From JACDCA01 sp963810305 (GTDB lineage: Bacteria; Acidobacteriota; Vicinamibacteria; Vicinamibacterales; 2-12-FULL-66-21), in the NCBI GenBank assembly GCA_963810305.1, contig CAWEMY010000010.1, forward strand, positions 1-64,000: DNA of 64,000 nucleotides, read 5' to 3'. Shown piece after piece: positions 8,148 to 16,683 of the stretch (position 1 is its first letter; each line of letters opens with the position of its first letter). The notes beneath the pieces were generated by a model. The model searched no databases. It saw only the letters and a program-made list of their open reading frames with translations, and was not told where the DNA came from. Position numbers and translations under genes: made by a program.

Positions 8148-8759
8148 CCCTCCCGACCAGCTTCGATTGGTCGCGATCATTTTGATCTCGAGCAGTTCGA
8201 TCAGTGATCGACAGCGTGCGAGCAGGCCGTCGCGCTCGAGCAGGGCCTGTTTCTCGAGCGGCTCCAGCTCCATGTACTGCGCGAGGGCGTTGATCAGGTC
8301 TTCATGCGACATCGAGGGGGGCACCTTGGGATCGTGGCCGCGACCTGACGGCTGCGGCACCAGGATCGATTCGAGCTTGCGCCGCGCGGCCCGGATGTCC
8401 TCCTCCTCGAACGGTCCGGATGGCTCGTGGATCGTTTCGATCCGCGCCACGCGATAGCTTCGGCCTTCGTCCTCTCCTCGAATGCGGAACTTCTGCAGGC
8501 CCCGCAGGATGATGTTGTAGCGCCCGTCCGGCAGCCGTTCGTGGTGGGTGATGAGCCCGGCGCAGCCGATCGGGAACACCGGTGGGGTCCCCTGGTAATT
8601 CGCCTCCCAGCCGGGCCGCAGCAGTACCATCCCGATCATCCGGTCCCCGTCGAGCGCGTCGGCAACCATCTCTCTGTAACGCGGTTCGAAAATATGGAGC
8701 GGCAGAAATACATTCGGGAAGAGGACGGCGTTCGGAAGCGGGAAGATCGGGATGGTCAT
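8142..8759 (-). CDS. LON substrate-binding domain protein
   Basis: 205 residues, a stand-alone LON N-terminal domain (PF02190) without ATPase or protease parts. The N-terminus IPIFPLPNAVLFPNVFLPLH and FEPRYREMVADAL are diagnostic, followed by IGMVLLRPGWE and PIGCAGLITHHERL. The C-terminal half is helical and acidic. The start ATG overlaps the stop of the VWA gene (TGATG), so they are translationally coupled. Stand-alone LON-domain proteins have no firm function. Its place after an AAA+/VWA pair suggests, as inference, a substrate-recognition partner. Confidence 0.85.
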   Translation of the reverse strand: MTIPIFPLPNAVLFPNVFLPLHIFEPRYREMVADALDGDRMIGMVLLRPGWEANYQGTPPVFPIGCAGLITHHERLPDGRYNIILRGLQKFRIRGEDEGRSYRVARIETIHEPSGPFEEEDIRAARRKLESILVPQPSGRGHDPKVPPSMSHEDLINALAQYMELEPLEKQALLERDGLLARCRSLIELLEIKMIATNRSWSGGH

Positions 8760-10039
8760 CAATGGATTGTCCTGGACTTCTTGTCCATGTAATCCATGAG
8801 GACGTAGCGCCCGAGCGTCCGCGGCGTCGTGAAGTAGGCCTTGCCGTGGCAGATCTCGGCGACCTTGCGCACGAAGCTGACCAGATCGTAGTCGCGCGCG
8901 AGCATGAAGGTGTTGATCATGATGCCGGCCTTCCGGCATGCGGCGACTTCGGCGAACGTCTCGGAGACGATGAATGGATCCAGCCCGAAGGCGTTGCGGT
9001 AGATCTTGCCGTCGGGACGCGTGAGCGCCGACGGCTTCCCGTCGGTGATCATCACGATCTGTCGCATGTCTTTCTGCTGGCGTTCGAGCAGGCGTCTGGC
9101 GAGCCGCAGACCTTCACGTGTGTTCGTGTAGTACGGGCCGACCTTCACGCGAGCCAGCCGCGAAAGCGGAATCTCCTCGGCCGAGTCGTGGAACAGCACG
9201 ACCTTGAGTGCGTCGCCGGGATACTGCAGCCGGATCAGATTCGACAGCGCCAGGGCGACGCGCTTGGCCGGCGTGAATCGATCCTCGCCGTAGAGGATCA
9301 TGCTGTGGCTGCAGTCCAGCATCACGACCGTCGCGCAGGAGCTCTGGTACTCCCCCTGGATGACCATCAGGTCTTCGTAGTCGACGTCGAGGCCGACCCC
9401 TGTCGCCAAGGCACCGCTCGCAGGCCCTCGGCTCGCCTGACATTGCCGCCTGACCGCGTTCAGGATCGTGCCGGGGGCGTCGATGTTGAGCGTGTCGCCG
9501 AATTCGTACGGCTTGGGCGCACCGCTCGCCTCGATACCGGTGGCCATCTCGCGCGTGTCGTGCCGGCCGATGCTGCTCTTGCCGATCGATCCGAGCAGAT
9601 CCCGCAGCGCGCGGTAGCCGAGGAAGTCGAGGCTCTTGTCAGTGATCTCGAAACGCGCGTTATTCGCATCGCCGACGCCACCGCTGCCTCGCTCGCGGGC
9701 CTCCTGTGCCGCTCGAAGGTCCGGGGCCGGAGAAATGTAGCCCTGCTGCTGGAGCTTCTGGACGATCTGCTGCACCAGCCGGTCGATTCGCTCTTCGGCG
9801 TCCTCCGCCTGCTGCCAGTCTTTGCCGAGCAGCCGCTCGAGCAGCTCGTCGGACAGCGTCCCGTCGAGCAGCGCCTCGAGGATGGCGTCGTGCAACGCCT
9901 GCATCGAGTGCCCGTCGTCGTCTGAGTAAACGTCGTTGAAGCCGCTCGAAAGGAGCAGATCGGACAGGCGCGCCAGCAGGTCCTCGAGGTCCACTCCCTC
10001 GAGATCCTCCGGACGATATTTCGAGTATTTGTATCTCAT
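8759..10039 (-). CDS. VWA-domain protein of the MoxR/CoxE type
   Basis: 426 residues. The N-terminal half is charged and helical (EDLEGVDLEDLLARLSDLLL). The C-terminal von Willebrand A domain has the metal-ion site in VVMLDCSHSM (DxSxS near residue 242) and the later T-D-G-K-P. Proteins of this layout are partners of MoxR-type AAA+ ATPases, as in CoxD-CoxE and Mg-chelatase-like pairs, and act as adaptors in protein or cofactor remodelling. The AAA+ gene is directly upstream, separated by a 63-bp heptamer repeat. No signal peptide: cytoplasmic. Confidence 0.85.
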   Translation of the reverse strand: MRYKYSKYRPEDLEGVDLEDLLARLSDLLLSSGFNDVYSDDDGHSMQALHDAILEALLDGTLSDELLERLLGKDWQQAEDAEERIDRLVQQIVQKLQQQGYISPAPDLRAAQEARERGSGGVGDANNARFEITDKSLDFLGYRALRDLLGSIGKSSIGRHDTREMATGIEASGAPKPYEFGDTLNIDAPGTILNAVRRQCQASRGPASGALATGVGLDVDYEDLMVIQGEYQSSCATVVMLDCSHSMILYGEDRFTPAKRVALALSNLIRLQYPGDALKVVLFHDSAEEIPLSRLARVKVGPYYTNTREGLRLARRLLERQQKDMRQIVMITDGKPSALTRPDGKIYRNAFGLDPFIVSETFAEVAACRKAGIMINTFMLARDYDLVSFVRKVAEICHGKAYFTTPRTLGRYVLMDYMDKKSRTIH

Positions 10040-10046
10040 TCAACGC

Positions 10047-10109
10047 CTAACTTCGAACTTCTAACTTCTAAATTTTTTAGTAGTTAGGAGTTAGTAGTTA
10101 GTAGTTAGT
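10047..10109. repeat. inverted heptamer repeat TAACTTC / GAAGTTA-like
   Basis: The left arm (10047-10070) has three copies of TAACTTC-type units; the right arm (10078-10109) has four copies of TAGTTAG/GAGTTAG units; the loop is T-rich. It lies inside the moxR-VWA operon and touches the moxR stop (10109-10111). Confidence 0.9.
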
Positions 10110-11611
10110 CAGTTGTAATACTTCTTCTTGCTCCCGGCGATCGGCAGATCACGCTCGAGCATCGGGTCGGTCACCGCCCGTGGCGTCCGGCGCGGCTGCT
10201 CCGATGCCTGGTACTGCCAATCGTCGGAACGGCTGATCTTCTTCTGCGCGTACAACCCTTCGAGCACGAAGTCGATCGCCGCCGCGCGCAGCGGCGCCGG
10301 CGCTCTCGCCGGCACGCCGGCGGTGGTCGACAACTCGTGCAGCCCCTGGACCACCGCTGTGCGCTGCAGGAGATCGGCCGCCGGCAATGTGTCGTCGACG
10401 TTCAAGGTCCCGCCGAGATCGAACCATTCGGTCACCTGGGCAAGGTCGGAGGCGGCGTACATCCCGCCAAAGACGCCGGCGACGGCCGCGCGGATGATCT
10501 CCCGCGCGACATTGTCGGCGCCGCGCAGCTCCCCTTCGTATTCGAGCTCGAACTTGCCGGTGATGGCCGGCAGGGCGGCGTAAATATCAGTGACGCGCGG
10601 CGCGACCGGACGTTCACCGGCGAGCAGCGCCCGGCGCTCGGCATTGGAGATGACGTTTTCGAGCAGCGAGATCGGCAGTCGCTGGCTCACCCCTGACCGC
10701 TTGTCGACGCGCGCGTCCTGCCGCGCCTGAAACGCCACTTCCTCGACGATCTCGCGCACGAAGTCAGGCACCTGGACATCGACCGCCTCGCCGCGTGCAA
10801 CCCAGGCTTCCTGTGCGGTAATCGCCATGGCGTGTTGCCGCGTCATCGGATAGTGCGTGCGGATCTCCGATCCGATGCGGTCCTTCAGCGGCGTGATGAT
10901 CTTCCCGCGTGCGGTGTAATCCTCCGGGTTGGCGCTGAAGACCATCAGCACGTCGAGCGGCAGGCGTACCGGGTAGCCCTTGATCTGCACATCCCCTTCC
11001 TGGAGGATGTTGAACAGTCCCACCTGGATCTTGCCGGCCAGATCCGGCAGCTCGTTGATGGCGAAAATGCCCCGGTTCGCCCGCGGCAGCAAGCCGTAGT
11101 GCATCGTCATCTCGTCGGCGAGATTGAGACCGGCACGGGCCGCCTTGATCGGGTCGAGGTCGCCGATCATGTCGGCAATCGTGACGTCCGGTGTGGCGAG
11201 TTTTTCGACGTATCGCGCCTCGCGCGTGAGCCACGCGATGGGCAGTGCGTCCCCTTCAGCGCGCACGCGGGCGCGACAACCAGCGCACAGCGGTGCCATC
11301 GGATCGTCGTGAATTTCGCAGCCGGGGACGACGGGGATGACCTCGTCGAGCAGACCGGCAAGACCACGCAGGATGCGGCTCTTCGCCTGCCCACGCAGGC
11401 CGAGCAGGATGAAATTGTGTCGCGAGAGTATCGCGTTCACGATCTGCGGCACGACGGTCTCGTCGTAGCCAACGATGCCGGGGAATATCGTTTCGCCGGC
11501 ACGCAGGCGCGTGATCAGGTTGTCGCGGATCTCATCCTTCACCGGACGTCGCGCGACAGCGCCAGTGGTAATCGCACGACGGAGTTCACCAAGGGAAGCG
11601 GAGCGGGGCAT
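10109..11611 (-). CDS. MoxR / Mg-chelatase-like AAA+ ATPase
   Basis: 500 residues. Walker A is GLRGQAKSR (71-79) and the Walker B region is GIFAINELPDL. GLFNILQEGDVQIKGYPVRL and VFSANPEDYTARGKIITPLK are typical of the ChlI/MoxR group. An insertion with C98, H101, C109 and C112 could bind zinc. Such ATPases act with VWA proteins to remodel targets; the partner is the next gene. TAATAT ends 6 nt before the ATG, suggesting a leaderless start. Substrates are unknown. Confidence 0.85.
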   Translation of the reverse strand: MPRSASLGELRRAITTGAVARRPVKDEIRDNLITRLRAGETIFPGIVGYDETVVPQIVNAILSRHNFILLGLRGQAKSRILRGLAGLLDEVIPVVPGCEIHDDPMAPLCAGCRARVRAEGDALPIAWLTREARYVEKLATPDVTIADMIGDLDPIKAARAGLNLADEMTMHYGLLPRANRGIFAINELPDLAGKIQVGLFNILQEGDVQIKGYPVRLPLDVLMVFSANPEDYTARGKIITPLKDRIGSEIRTHYPMTRQHAMAITAQEAWVARGEAVDVQVPDFVREIVEEVAFQARQDARVDKRSGVSQRLPISLLENVISNAERRALLAGERPVAPRVTDIYAALPAITGKFELEYEGELRGADNVAREIIRAAVAGVFGGMYAASDLAQVTEWFDLGGTLNVDDTLPAADLLQRTAVVQGLHELSTTAGVPARAPAPLRAAAIDFVLEGLYAQKKISRSDDWQYQASEQPRRTPRAVTDPMLERDLPIAGSKKKYYN

Positions 11612-11617
11612 GAAACG

Positions 11618-11623
11618 ATATTA
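11618..11623 (-). promoter_or_regulatory. -10 box of the moxR-VWA-LON operon
   Basis: TAATAT on the minus strand ends 6 nt before the ATG at 11611, so transcription would begin at or next to the start codon. No clear -35. The 106 bp to the divergent glpQ start hold no gene. Confidence 0.5.
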
Positions 11624-11717
11624 CCTGATTCGAAAGCGGCTAAGATGGCCGACGATGCGAGCGAGCGCAGCGAAGCGTGTAAGGGGTCTGGGGACGAAGT
11701 CCCCGGATGCTGCATAG

Positions 11718-12416
11718 ATGCCTCTGGTATATGCGCATCGAGGTGGCGCCGCGCTTCGTCCCGAAAACACTATCGCCGCTTTCGACCACGGCCTCGCATG
11801 CGGCGCCGATGGTCTCGAGTTCGACGTTCATCTCTCCAGGGATGGCGTCGTTGTCATTCACCACGATCCGACGCTGGACCGCACGACCCGCGGGCGTGGA
11901 CGGGTGGCGGACCACACTGCCGCCGAGCTCGAGGCGCTCGACGTCCCGTCGCTTGCGGATGTGCTCGGTCGATATCCTGACATCCCGCTGATTGTCGAAC
12001 TCAAACTCGATTCGAGCGATCTGGCGCGCCGAGTCGTCGACCTGCTCCGGGCCGCCGGCGCCGTCGACCGCGCGGCGCTTGGGTGCTTCTTTTACCAACC
12101 CCTCAGGACCGCGCGCAAGTACGAGCCGGCCTTGAAAACCGGCGCGTCGAGGGAGGAGACCCGCTGGGCGCTCTATCGATCGTGGGTCGGGTGGCCGCTC
12201 GGCACGACGGCGTACCACGAGTTCCAGGTCCCGGAGCGCTCAGGCTTCACGAAAATCGTGTCGCCGCGCTTCATCCGGCACGCACACAAGTGGCGTCTGC
12301 CCGTAAAAGTGTGGACCGTCAACGACCCCGACGATATGCGCCGGCTGGTGGCGTGGGGCGTCGATGCGCTGATCACCGATCGCCCCGACCTGGCCGTCCC
12401 GATCGCGCGAGGATGA
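11718..12416 (+). CDS. glpQ: glycerophosphodiester phosphodiesterase
   Basis: 232 residues, GDPD-family TIM barrel (PF03009). Active-site motifs are clear: VYAHRGGAALRPENTIAAF (HRG and the glutamate), DGLEFDVHLSRDGVVVIHHD (E-x-D and the histidine), LIVELKLDS, and the C-terminal KVWTVNDPDDMRRL with GVDALITDRP. It hydrolyses glycerophosphodiesters to sn-glycerol-3-phosphate and an alcohol. No signal peptide, so the cytoplasmic (UgpQ-like) form. It precedes aceE by 46 bp but has no metabolic link to it. Confidence 0.92.
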   Translation: MPLVYAHRGGAALRPENTIAAFDHGLACGADGLEFDVHLSRDGVVVIHHDPTLDRTTRGRGRVADHTAAELEALDVPSLADVLGRYPDIPLIVELKLDSSDLARRVVDLLRAAGAVDRAALGCFFYQPLRTARKYEPALKTGASREETRWALYRSWVGWPLGTTAYHEFQVPERSGFTKIVSPRFIRHAHKWRLPVKVWTVNDPDDMRRLVAWGVDALITDRPDLAVPIARG

Positions 12417-12462
12417 CGAGGGGTATCTCACGCTCGAGGGGTCTACAATAGGAAGGTTGTCC

Positions 12463-15159
12463 ATGGGAGATACACCGAGGTCCAGTGAGATGAGGAACAC
12501 CGTGCCGAAGGAAGCTTCCGAGCTGGAAGCGATTGAACAACGTGAGTGGCGCGAGTCGCTCGAGTACGTCATCCAGCAGGGGGACCGCGGCCGCGTGCAG
12601 CGCCTCCTCGCCAGTCTGCGTCATCACGCCCGCATGTCGGGCGTTTCGTTGCCGTTCACCGCGGTCACCGCCTACGTCAACTCGATTCGCCCCGAAGACG
12701 AAACCCCACTGCCCGGCAGCCAGGAGGTCGAACGCCGCATCAAGAGCCTCGTCCGCTGGAACGCGATGGCGATGGTCGTGCGCGCCAATCGCCTCTCGGA
12801 CGGGATCGGCGGTCACATCTCGACCTACGCGTCAGCGGCAACGCTCTACGAGGTCGGGTTCAATCATTTCTTCAAGGGCAAGAAGGACAACGAAGGGGAC
12901 ATCATCTACTTCCAGGGTCACGCGTCCCCGGGCATTTATGCGCGCGCTTACCTCGAAGGACGGATTGCCGTCGAGCAGCTCCAGTGCTTCCGCCGCGAGC
13001 TGAGCGGCAGCGGACTTTCGTCGTACCCCCATCCGTGGCTGATGCCGGACTTCTGGGAGTTCCCCACGGTCTCGATGGGGCTCGGCCCGATCATGGCGAT
13101 CTACCAGGCGCGCTTCCAGCGTTACCTCGAAGACCGAGGATTGAAAAAGCCGAACCGTCAGAAGGTATGGGCCTATCTTGGCGACGGCGAATGCGACGAG
13201 CCGGAGTCGCTCGGCGCGATCAGCCTTGCGGCGCGCGAGAAACTCGAGAACCTCATCTTCGTCGTCAACTGCAACCTGCAGCGGCTCGACGGTCCGGTCC
13301 GCGGTAACGGCCAGATCATCCAGGAGCTCGAGGCGGTGTTCCGGGGCTCCGGATGGAACGTGATCAAGGTGATCTGGGGCAGTGACTGGGATCCGCTCCT
13401 CGCCAAGGACCACGATGGCCTTCTCGCCAAGCGGATGGGAGAGGTCGTCGACGGCCAGTATCAGAAGTACGCCGTCGAGAGCGGCGCCTACCTGCGCGAG
13501 CATTTCTTCGGCGCGGATCCGCGGCTGCTCGAGATGGTCAAGCACCTCTCGGACGATCAACTCAAACGGCTTCGCCTCGGCGGCCACGATCCCCAGAAGG
13601 TCTACAACGCCTACAAGGCCGCCGTCGAACACACCGGGCAGCCGACCGTCATTCTCGCGCGCACGATCAAAGGCTACGGCCTTGGCGAGGCCGGCGAAGG
13701 CAAGAACATCACACACCAGCAGAAGAAGCTGAACGAAGCGGATCTGCGTTCCTTCCGGACACGTTTCGGGATTCCCATCTCGGACGACGACATTGCCGAG
13801 GCTCCGTTCTATCGCCCGGCGGACGACAGTCCGGAACTGCAGTACCTGAGAGAACGCCGCAAAGCGCTCGGCGGCTTCGTGCCGTCGCGAAGCGTCCGCG
13901 TCGAGCCGATGAACACGCCGCTCGAGCCACTCTTCGAGGAGTTCTTCAAAGGGACCGAAGGGCGGAAGGCTTCCACCACGATGGTGTTCGTGCGGATGCT
14001 GTCGAAGCTGCTGCGCGACAAGGAGATCGGTGATCTGATCGTGCCGATCGTGCCCGACGAGGCGCGGACGTTTGGCATGGAGTCGCTGTTCCGCGCGGTC
14101 GGTATCTATTCGCACGTCGGCCAGAAATATGAACCGGTCGATATGGACACGCTCCTTTATTACAAGGAAGCGCAGGACGGCCAGATCCTCGAAGAGGGGA
14201 TCACCGAGGCAGGCTCGCTGTCCTCCTTCATCGCCGCCGGCACCGCCTACTCCACCTACGGCGTCAACACGATCCCGTTCTTCATCTTCTATTCGATGTT
14301 CGGATTCCAGCGGGTGGCGGACCTGATCTGGGCCGGGGCCGACTCGCGGATGCGCGGTTTTCTCCTTGGCGCCACCGCCGGCCGGACGACGCTCGCCGGT
14401 GAGGGGCTGCAGCATCAGGATGGCCAGAGCCACGTATATTCGCTGGCGACTCCCAACTGCATTTCGTACGACCCGGCGTATGCCTACGAGCTGGCGGTCA
14501 TCATCCAGGACGGCATCCGCCGGATGTACAAGGAGCAGGAAAGCATCTTCTATTACCTGACGGTGATGAACGAGCAGTACGAAATGCCGGCGATGCCGGA
14601 AGGCGCTCGTGAGGGCATCGTCAAGGGGATGTACCGGTTCAGCAGGTCCGCGAACGGCAAGTCGAAGCTCAAGGCGCAGCTGCTCGGGAGCGGCACGATC
14701 CTCAACGAAGTCATCGGCGCGGCCAAGTTGCTCGAGAACTACGGTGTGGCGGCCGACGTCTGGAGCGTCACCAGCTACAACGAGCTGTATCGGGACGCCC
14801 ATGGCGCCGAGCGGTGGAACATGCTGCACCCCGGTGAGAAACCGAAGGTGCCGTACGTGACGCAGTGCCTCGGTGAAACGAAGGGTGTCATCGTCGCCGC
14901 CTCCGATTATCTGAAGGTGCTGCCGGCGTCGATCGACCGATGGATGCCTCGTCGTGTGCGATCGCTTGGCACCGACGGCTTCGGGCGCAGCGAAGACCGA
15001 AAGCATCTGCGCGAGTTCTTCGAGGTCGACGCACGCTTCGTCGCGTTGGCGGCGCTCGCCGAGCTCGCGGCTGGCGGGGAGCTCGATGCGAAGGTCGTGT
15101 CGCAGGCGATCAAGGATTTCGGTATCGATCCAGAGAAGAGGAACCCGGCGAAGTCGTAG
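12463..15159 (+). CDS. aceE: pyruvate dehydrogenase E1, homodimeric type
   Basis: 898 residues, the normal size for the fused (AceE) E1. It decarboxylates pyruvate with thiamine diphosphate and acetylates the E2 lipoyl group. The ThDP-binding stretch is YLGDGECDEPESLGAISLA followed by LIFVVNCNLQRLDG near residues 240-275; the phosphate/activation region ISTYASAATLYEVGFNHFF is earlier. The ATG at 12463 follows AGGAAGG (12450-12456); a TTG at 12457 is too close to that site. TACAAT (12444-12449) is a possible -10. aceF and lpdA follow, so the whole complex is encoded together. Confidence 0.97.
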   Translation: MGDTPRSSEMRNTVPKEASELEAIEQREWRESLEYVIQQGDRGRVQRLLASLRHHARMSGVSLPFTAVTAYVNSIRPEDETPLPGSQEVERRIKSLVRWNAMAMVVRANRLSDGIGGHISTYASAATLYEVGFNHFFKGKKDNEGDIIYFQGHASPGIYARAYLEGRIAVEQLQCFRRELSGSGLSSYPHPWLMPDFWEFPTVSMGLGPIMAIYQARFQRYLEDRGLKKPNRQKVWAYLGDGECDEPESLGAISLAAREKLENLIFVVNCNLQRLDGPVRGNGQIIQELEAVFRGSGWNVIKVIWGSDWDPLLAKDHDGLLAKRMGEVVDGQYQKYAVESGAYLREHFFGADPRLLEMVKHLSDDQLKRLRLGGHDPQKVYNAYKAAVEHTGQPTVILARTIKGYGLGEAGEGKNITHQQKKLNEADLRSFRTRFGIPISDDDIAEAPFYRPADDSPELQYLRERRKALGGFVPSRSVRVEPMNTPLEPLFEEFFKGTEGRKASTTMVFVRMLSKLLRDKEIGDLIVPIVPDEARTFGMESLFRAVGIYSHVGQKYEPVDMDTLLYYKEAQDGQILEEGITEAGSLSSFIAAGTAYSTYGVNTIPFFIFYSMFGFQRVADLIWAGADSRMRGFLLGATAGRTTLAGEGLQHQDGQSHVYSLATPNCISYDPAYAYELAVIIQDGIRRMYKEQESIFYYLTVMNEQYEMPAMPEGAREGIVKGMYRFSRSANGKSKLKAQLLGSGTILNEVIGAAKLLENYGVAADVWSVTSYNELYRDAHGAERWNMLHPGEKPKVPYVTQCLGETKGVIVAASDYLKVLPASIDRWMPRRVRSLGTDGFGRSEDRKHLREFFEVDARFVALAALAELAAGGELDAKVVSQAIKDFGIDPEKRNPAKS

Positions 15160-15163
15160 ACCC

Positions 15164-15238
15164 ACAGGAGATCAGGAGATCAGGAAACATTAAAGTTTCT
15201 GATCTCTTTATCTCCTGTTAACAATCCTGATCTCCTGT
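15164..15238. repeat. inverted octamer repeat AGGAGATC
   Basis: The left arm (15164-15188) has copies of CAGGAGAT ending GGAAAC. The right arm (15193-15238) starts GTTTC and has TGATCTCC, TATCTCC and TGATCTCCTGT. The arms can form a hairpin between aceE and aceF. It takes the place where the aceF ribosome site would be; the bases before the ATG read CCTGTAAACC. A related word recurs at 52175-52231. Confidence 0.88.
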
Positions 15239-15243
15239 AAACC

Positions 15244-16683
15244 ATGGCGACTGAATTCAAGATTCCAGAACTAGGCGAGAACGTGACTGCCGGCGACGTC
15301 GTGCGCGTGCTGGTGAAAGCGGGGGACACACTCGCGAAAGATCAGGCGGTGCTCGAGCTCGAAACTGACAAGGCGACGATCGAGGTGCCGTCCAGCGTCG
15401 AGGGCACCGTCGAGGAGATCCGGGTGAAGCCCGGCGAGCGGGTGAACGTCGGCCAGGTCGTCCTGACGGTTGGCGGCGCGGCGAAGACAGCTGACGCGCC
15501 ACCGGCAGCAGCGAAGGAGACGGCGAAAACAGAAGGGACGCCCGAGCCGCCCCCGAAGGAGAGTGCCGCGCCAAAACCGCAGCCCGGTGGCGCCCCTGAA
15601 GAGGGAGGCTTGAGTCAGAAGGCAGTGCCGGAAGAGGAGCGCGCGGCCGAGGCGGCACCGCCGGCCGAAAAACCTGCGGCAGAGTCCAGGCCGAAGCGCG
15701 GCGAAGTCGTGGATATCACCCGCGGCGCTCGCTCGCAGCCCGCTGTCGCCGCTCCCGCGCCCGACCAGGCAGTGGCCTCGGGCACCGCCGCGCCGGCGGC
15801 GCCATCCGTCCGCCGCATCGCGCGCGAGCTCGGGATCGACATCGCGCGCGTCAGCGGCAGCGGGGAAGGCGGCCGCATCAGTGTCGACGATGTGCACGAG
15901 TTCGTCCGCGGGGCGATGGACGCGGGGAGCAAGGGGACGCCCGCAGCCGGCGCGGCGGCGCAACCGCTTCCGGATTTCTCCAAGTGGGGACCGACCGATC
16001 GACAGGCGATGAGCAATATCCGCCGCAAGACGGCGGAGCATCTGTCGCATGCGTGGAACACGATTCCTCACGTGACGCAGCACGATCGTGCCGACATCAC
16101 GAACCTGGAGGCGCTGCGAAAGCAGTACGGCCCGCAGGCAGAAAAGGCCGGCGGCAAACTGACGATGACGGCGATCGCGCTGAAGGTGATCGCCGCCGCG
16201 TTGAAGAAATTTCCGCAGTTCAACGCGTCCGCGGACCCGTCGCGGAACGAGATCGTCTACAGGAAAGCCATCCACATCGGCGTCGCCGCCGATACCGAGC
16301 GCGGACTGCTGGTGCCGGTTGTTCGTGACGTCGATCGAAAGGGCATTTTCGATCTCGCGGCGGAGCTCGCCAAGGCGTCTGAAAAAGCTCGCGCCGGGAA
16401 ATTGTCGCTCGACGAAATGCAGGGCGGCGGCTTCACCATCACCAATCTCGGCGGCATCGGCGGTACGTCTTTCACACCGATTGTGAACTGGCCCGAAGTG
16501 GCGATTCTTGGCATTTCGCGCGGCTCGCAGGAGCCCGTCTGGAACGGCCATGCGTTCGAGCCGCGGCTGATGCTGCCTCTCTCGCTCTCGTACGATCACC
16601 GGGTCATCGACGGCGCCGATGCCGCACGATTCCTGCGCTGGGTCTGCGAGGCCTTCGAACAACCTTTCGTGCTCGCTCTTTGA
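15244..16683 (+). CDS. aceF: dihydrolipoamide acetyltransferase (E2 of pyruvate dehydrogenase)
   Basis: 479 residues. A single N-terminal lipoyl domain carries K43 in LETDKATIEVPS. A long Ala/Pro/Glu linker (about 80-170) follows, then the E3-binding domain (SVRRIARELGIDIARVSGSG, about 178-215) and the catalytic domain with YDHRVIDGADAARFL (H452, D456). It transfers the acetyl group from lipoamide to CoA and forms the core of the complex. There is no ribosome site before the ATG; the repeat element abuts it. The stop overlaps the lpdA start (TGATG). Confidence 0.96.
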   Translation: MATEFKIPELGENVTAGDVVRVLVKAGDTLAKDQAVLELETDKATIEVPSSVEGTVEEIRVKPGERVNVGQVVLTVGGAAKTADAPPAAAKETAKTEGTPEPPPKESAAPKPQPGGAPEEGGLSQKAVPEEERAAEAAPPAEKPAAESRPKRGEVVDITRGARSQPAVAAPAPDQAVASGTAAPAAPSVRRIARELGIDIARVSGSGEGGRISVDDVHEFVRGAMDAGSKGTPAAGAAAQPLPDFSKWGPTDRQAMSNIRRKTAEHLSHAWNTIPHVTQHDRADITNLEALRKQYGPQAEKAGGKLTMTAIALKVIAAALKKFPQFNASADPSRNEIVYRKAIHIGVAADTERGLLVPVVRDVDRKGIFDLAAELAKASEKARAGKLSLDEMQGGGFTITNLGGIGGTSFTPIVNWPEVAILGISRGSQEPVWNGHAFEPRLMLPLSLSYDHRVIDGADAARFLRWVCEAFEQPFVLAL

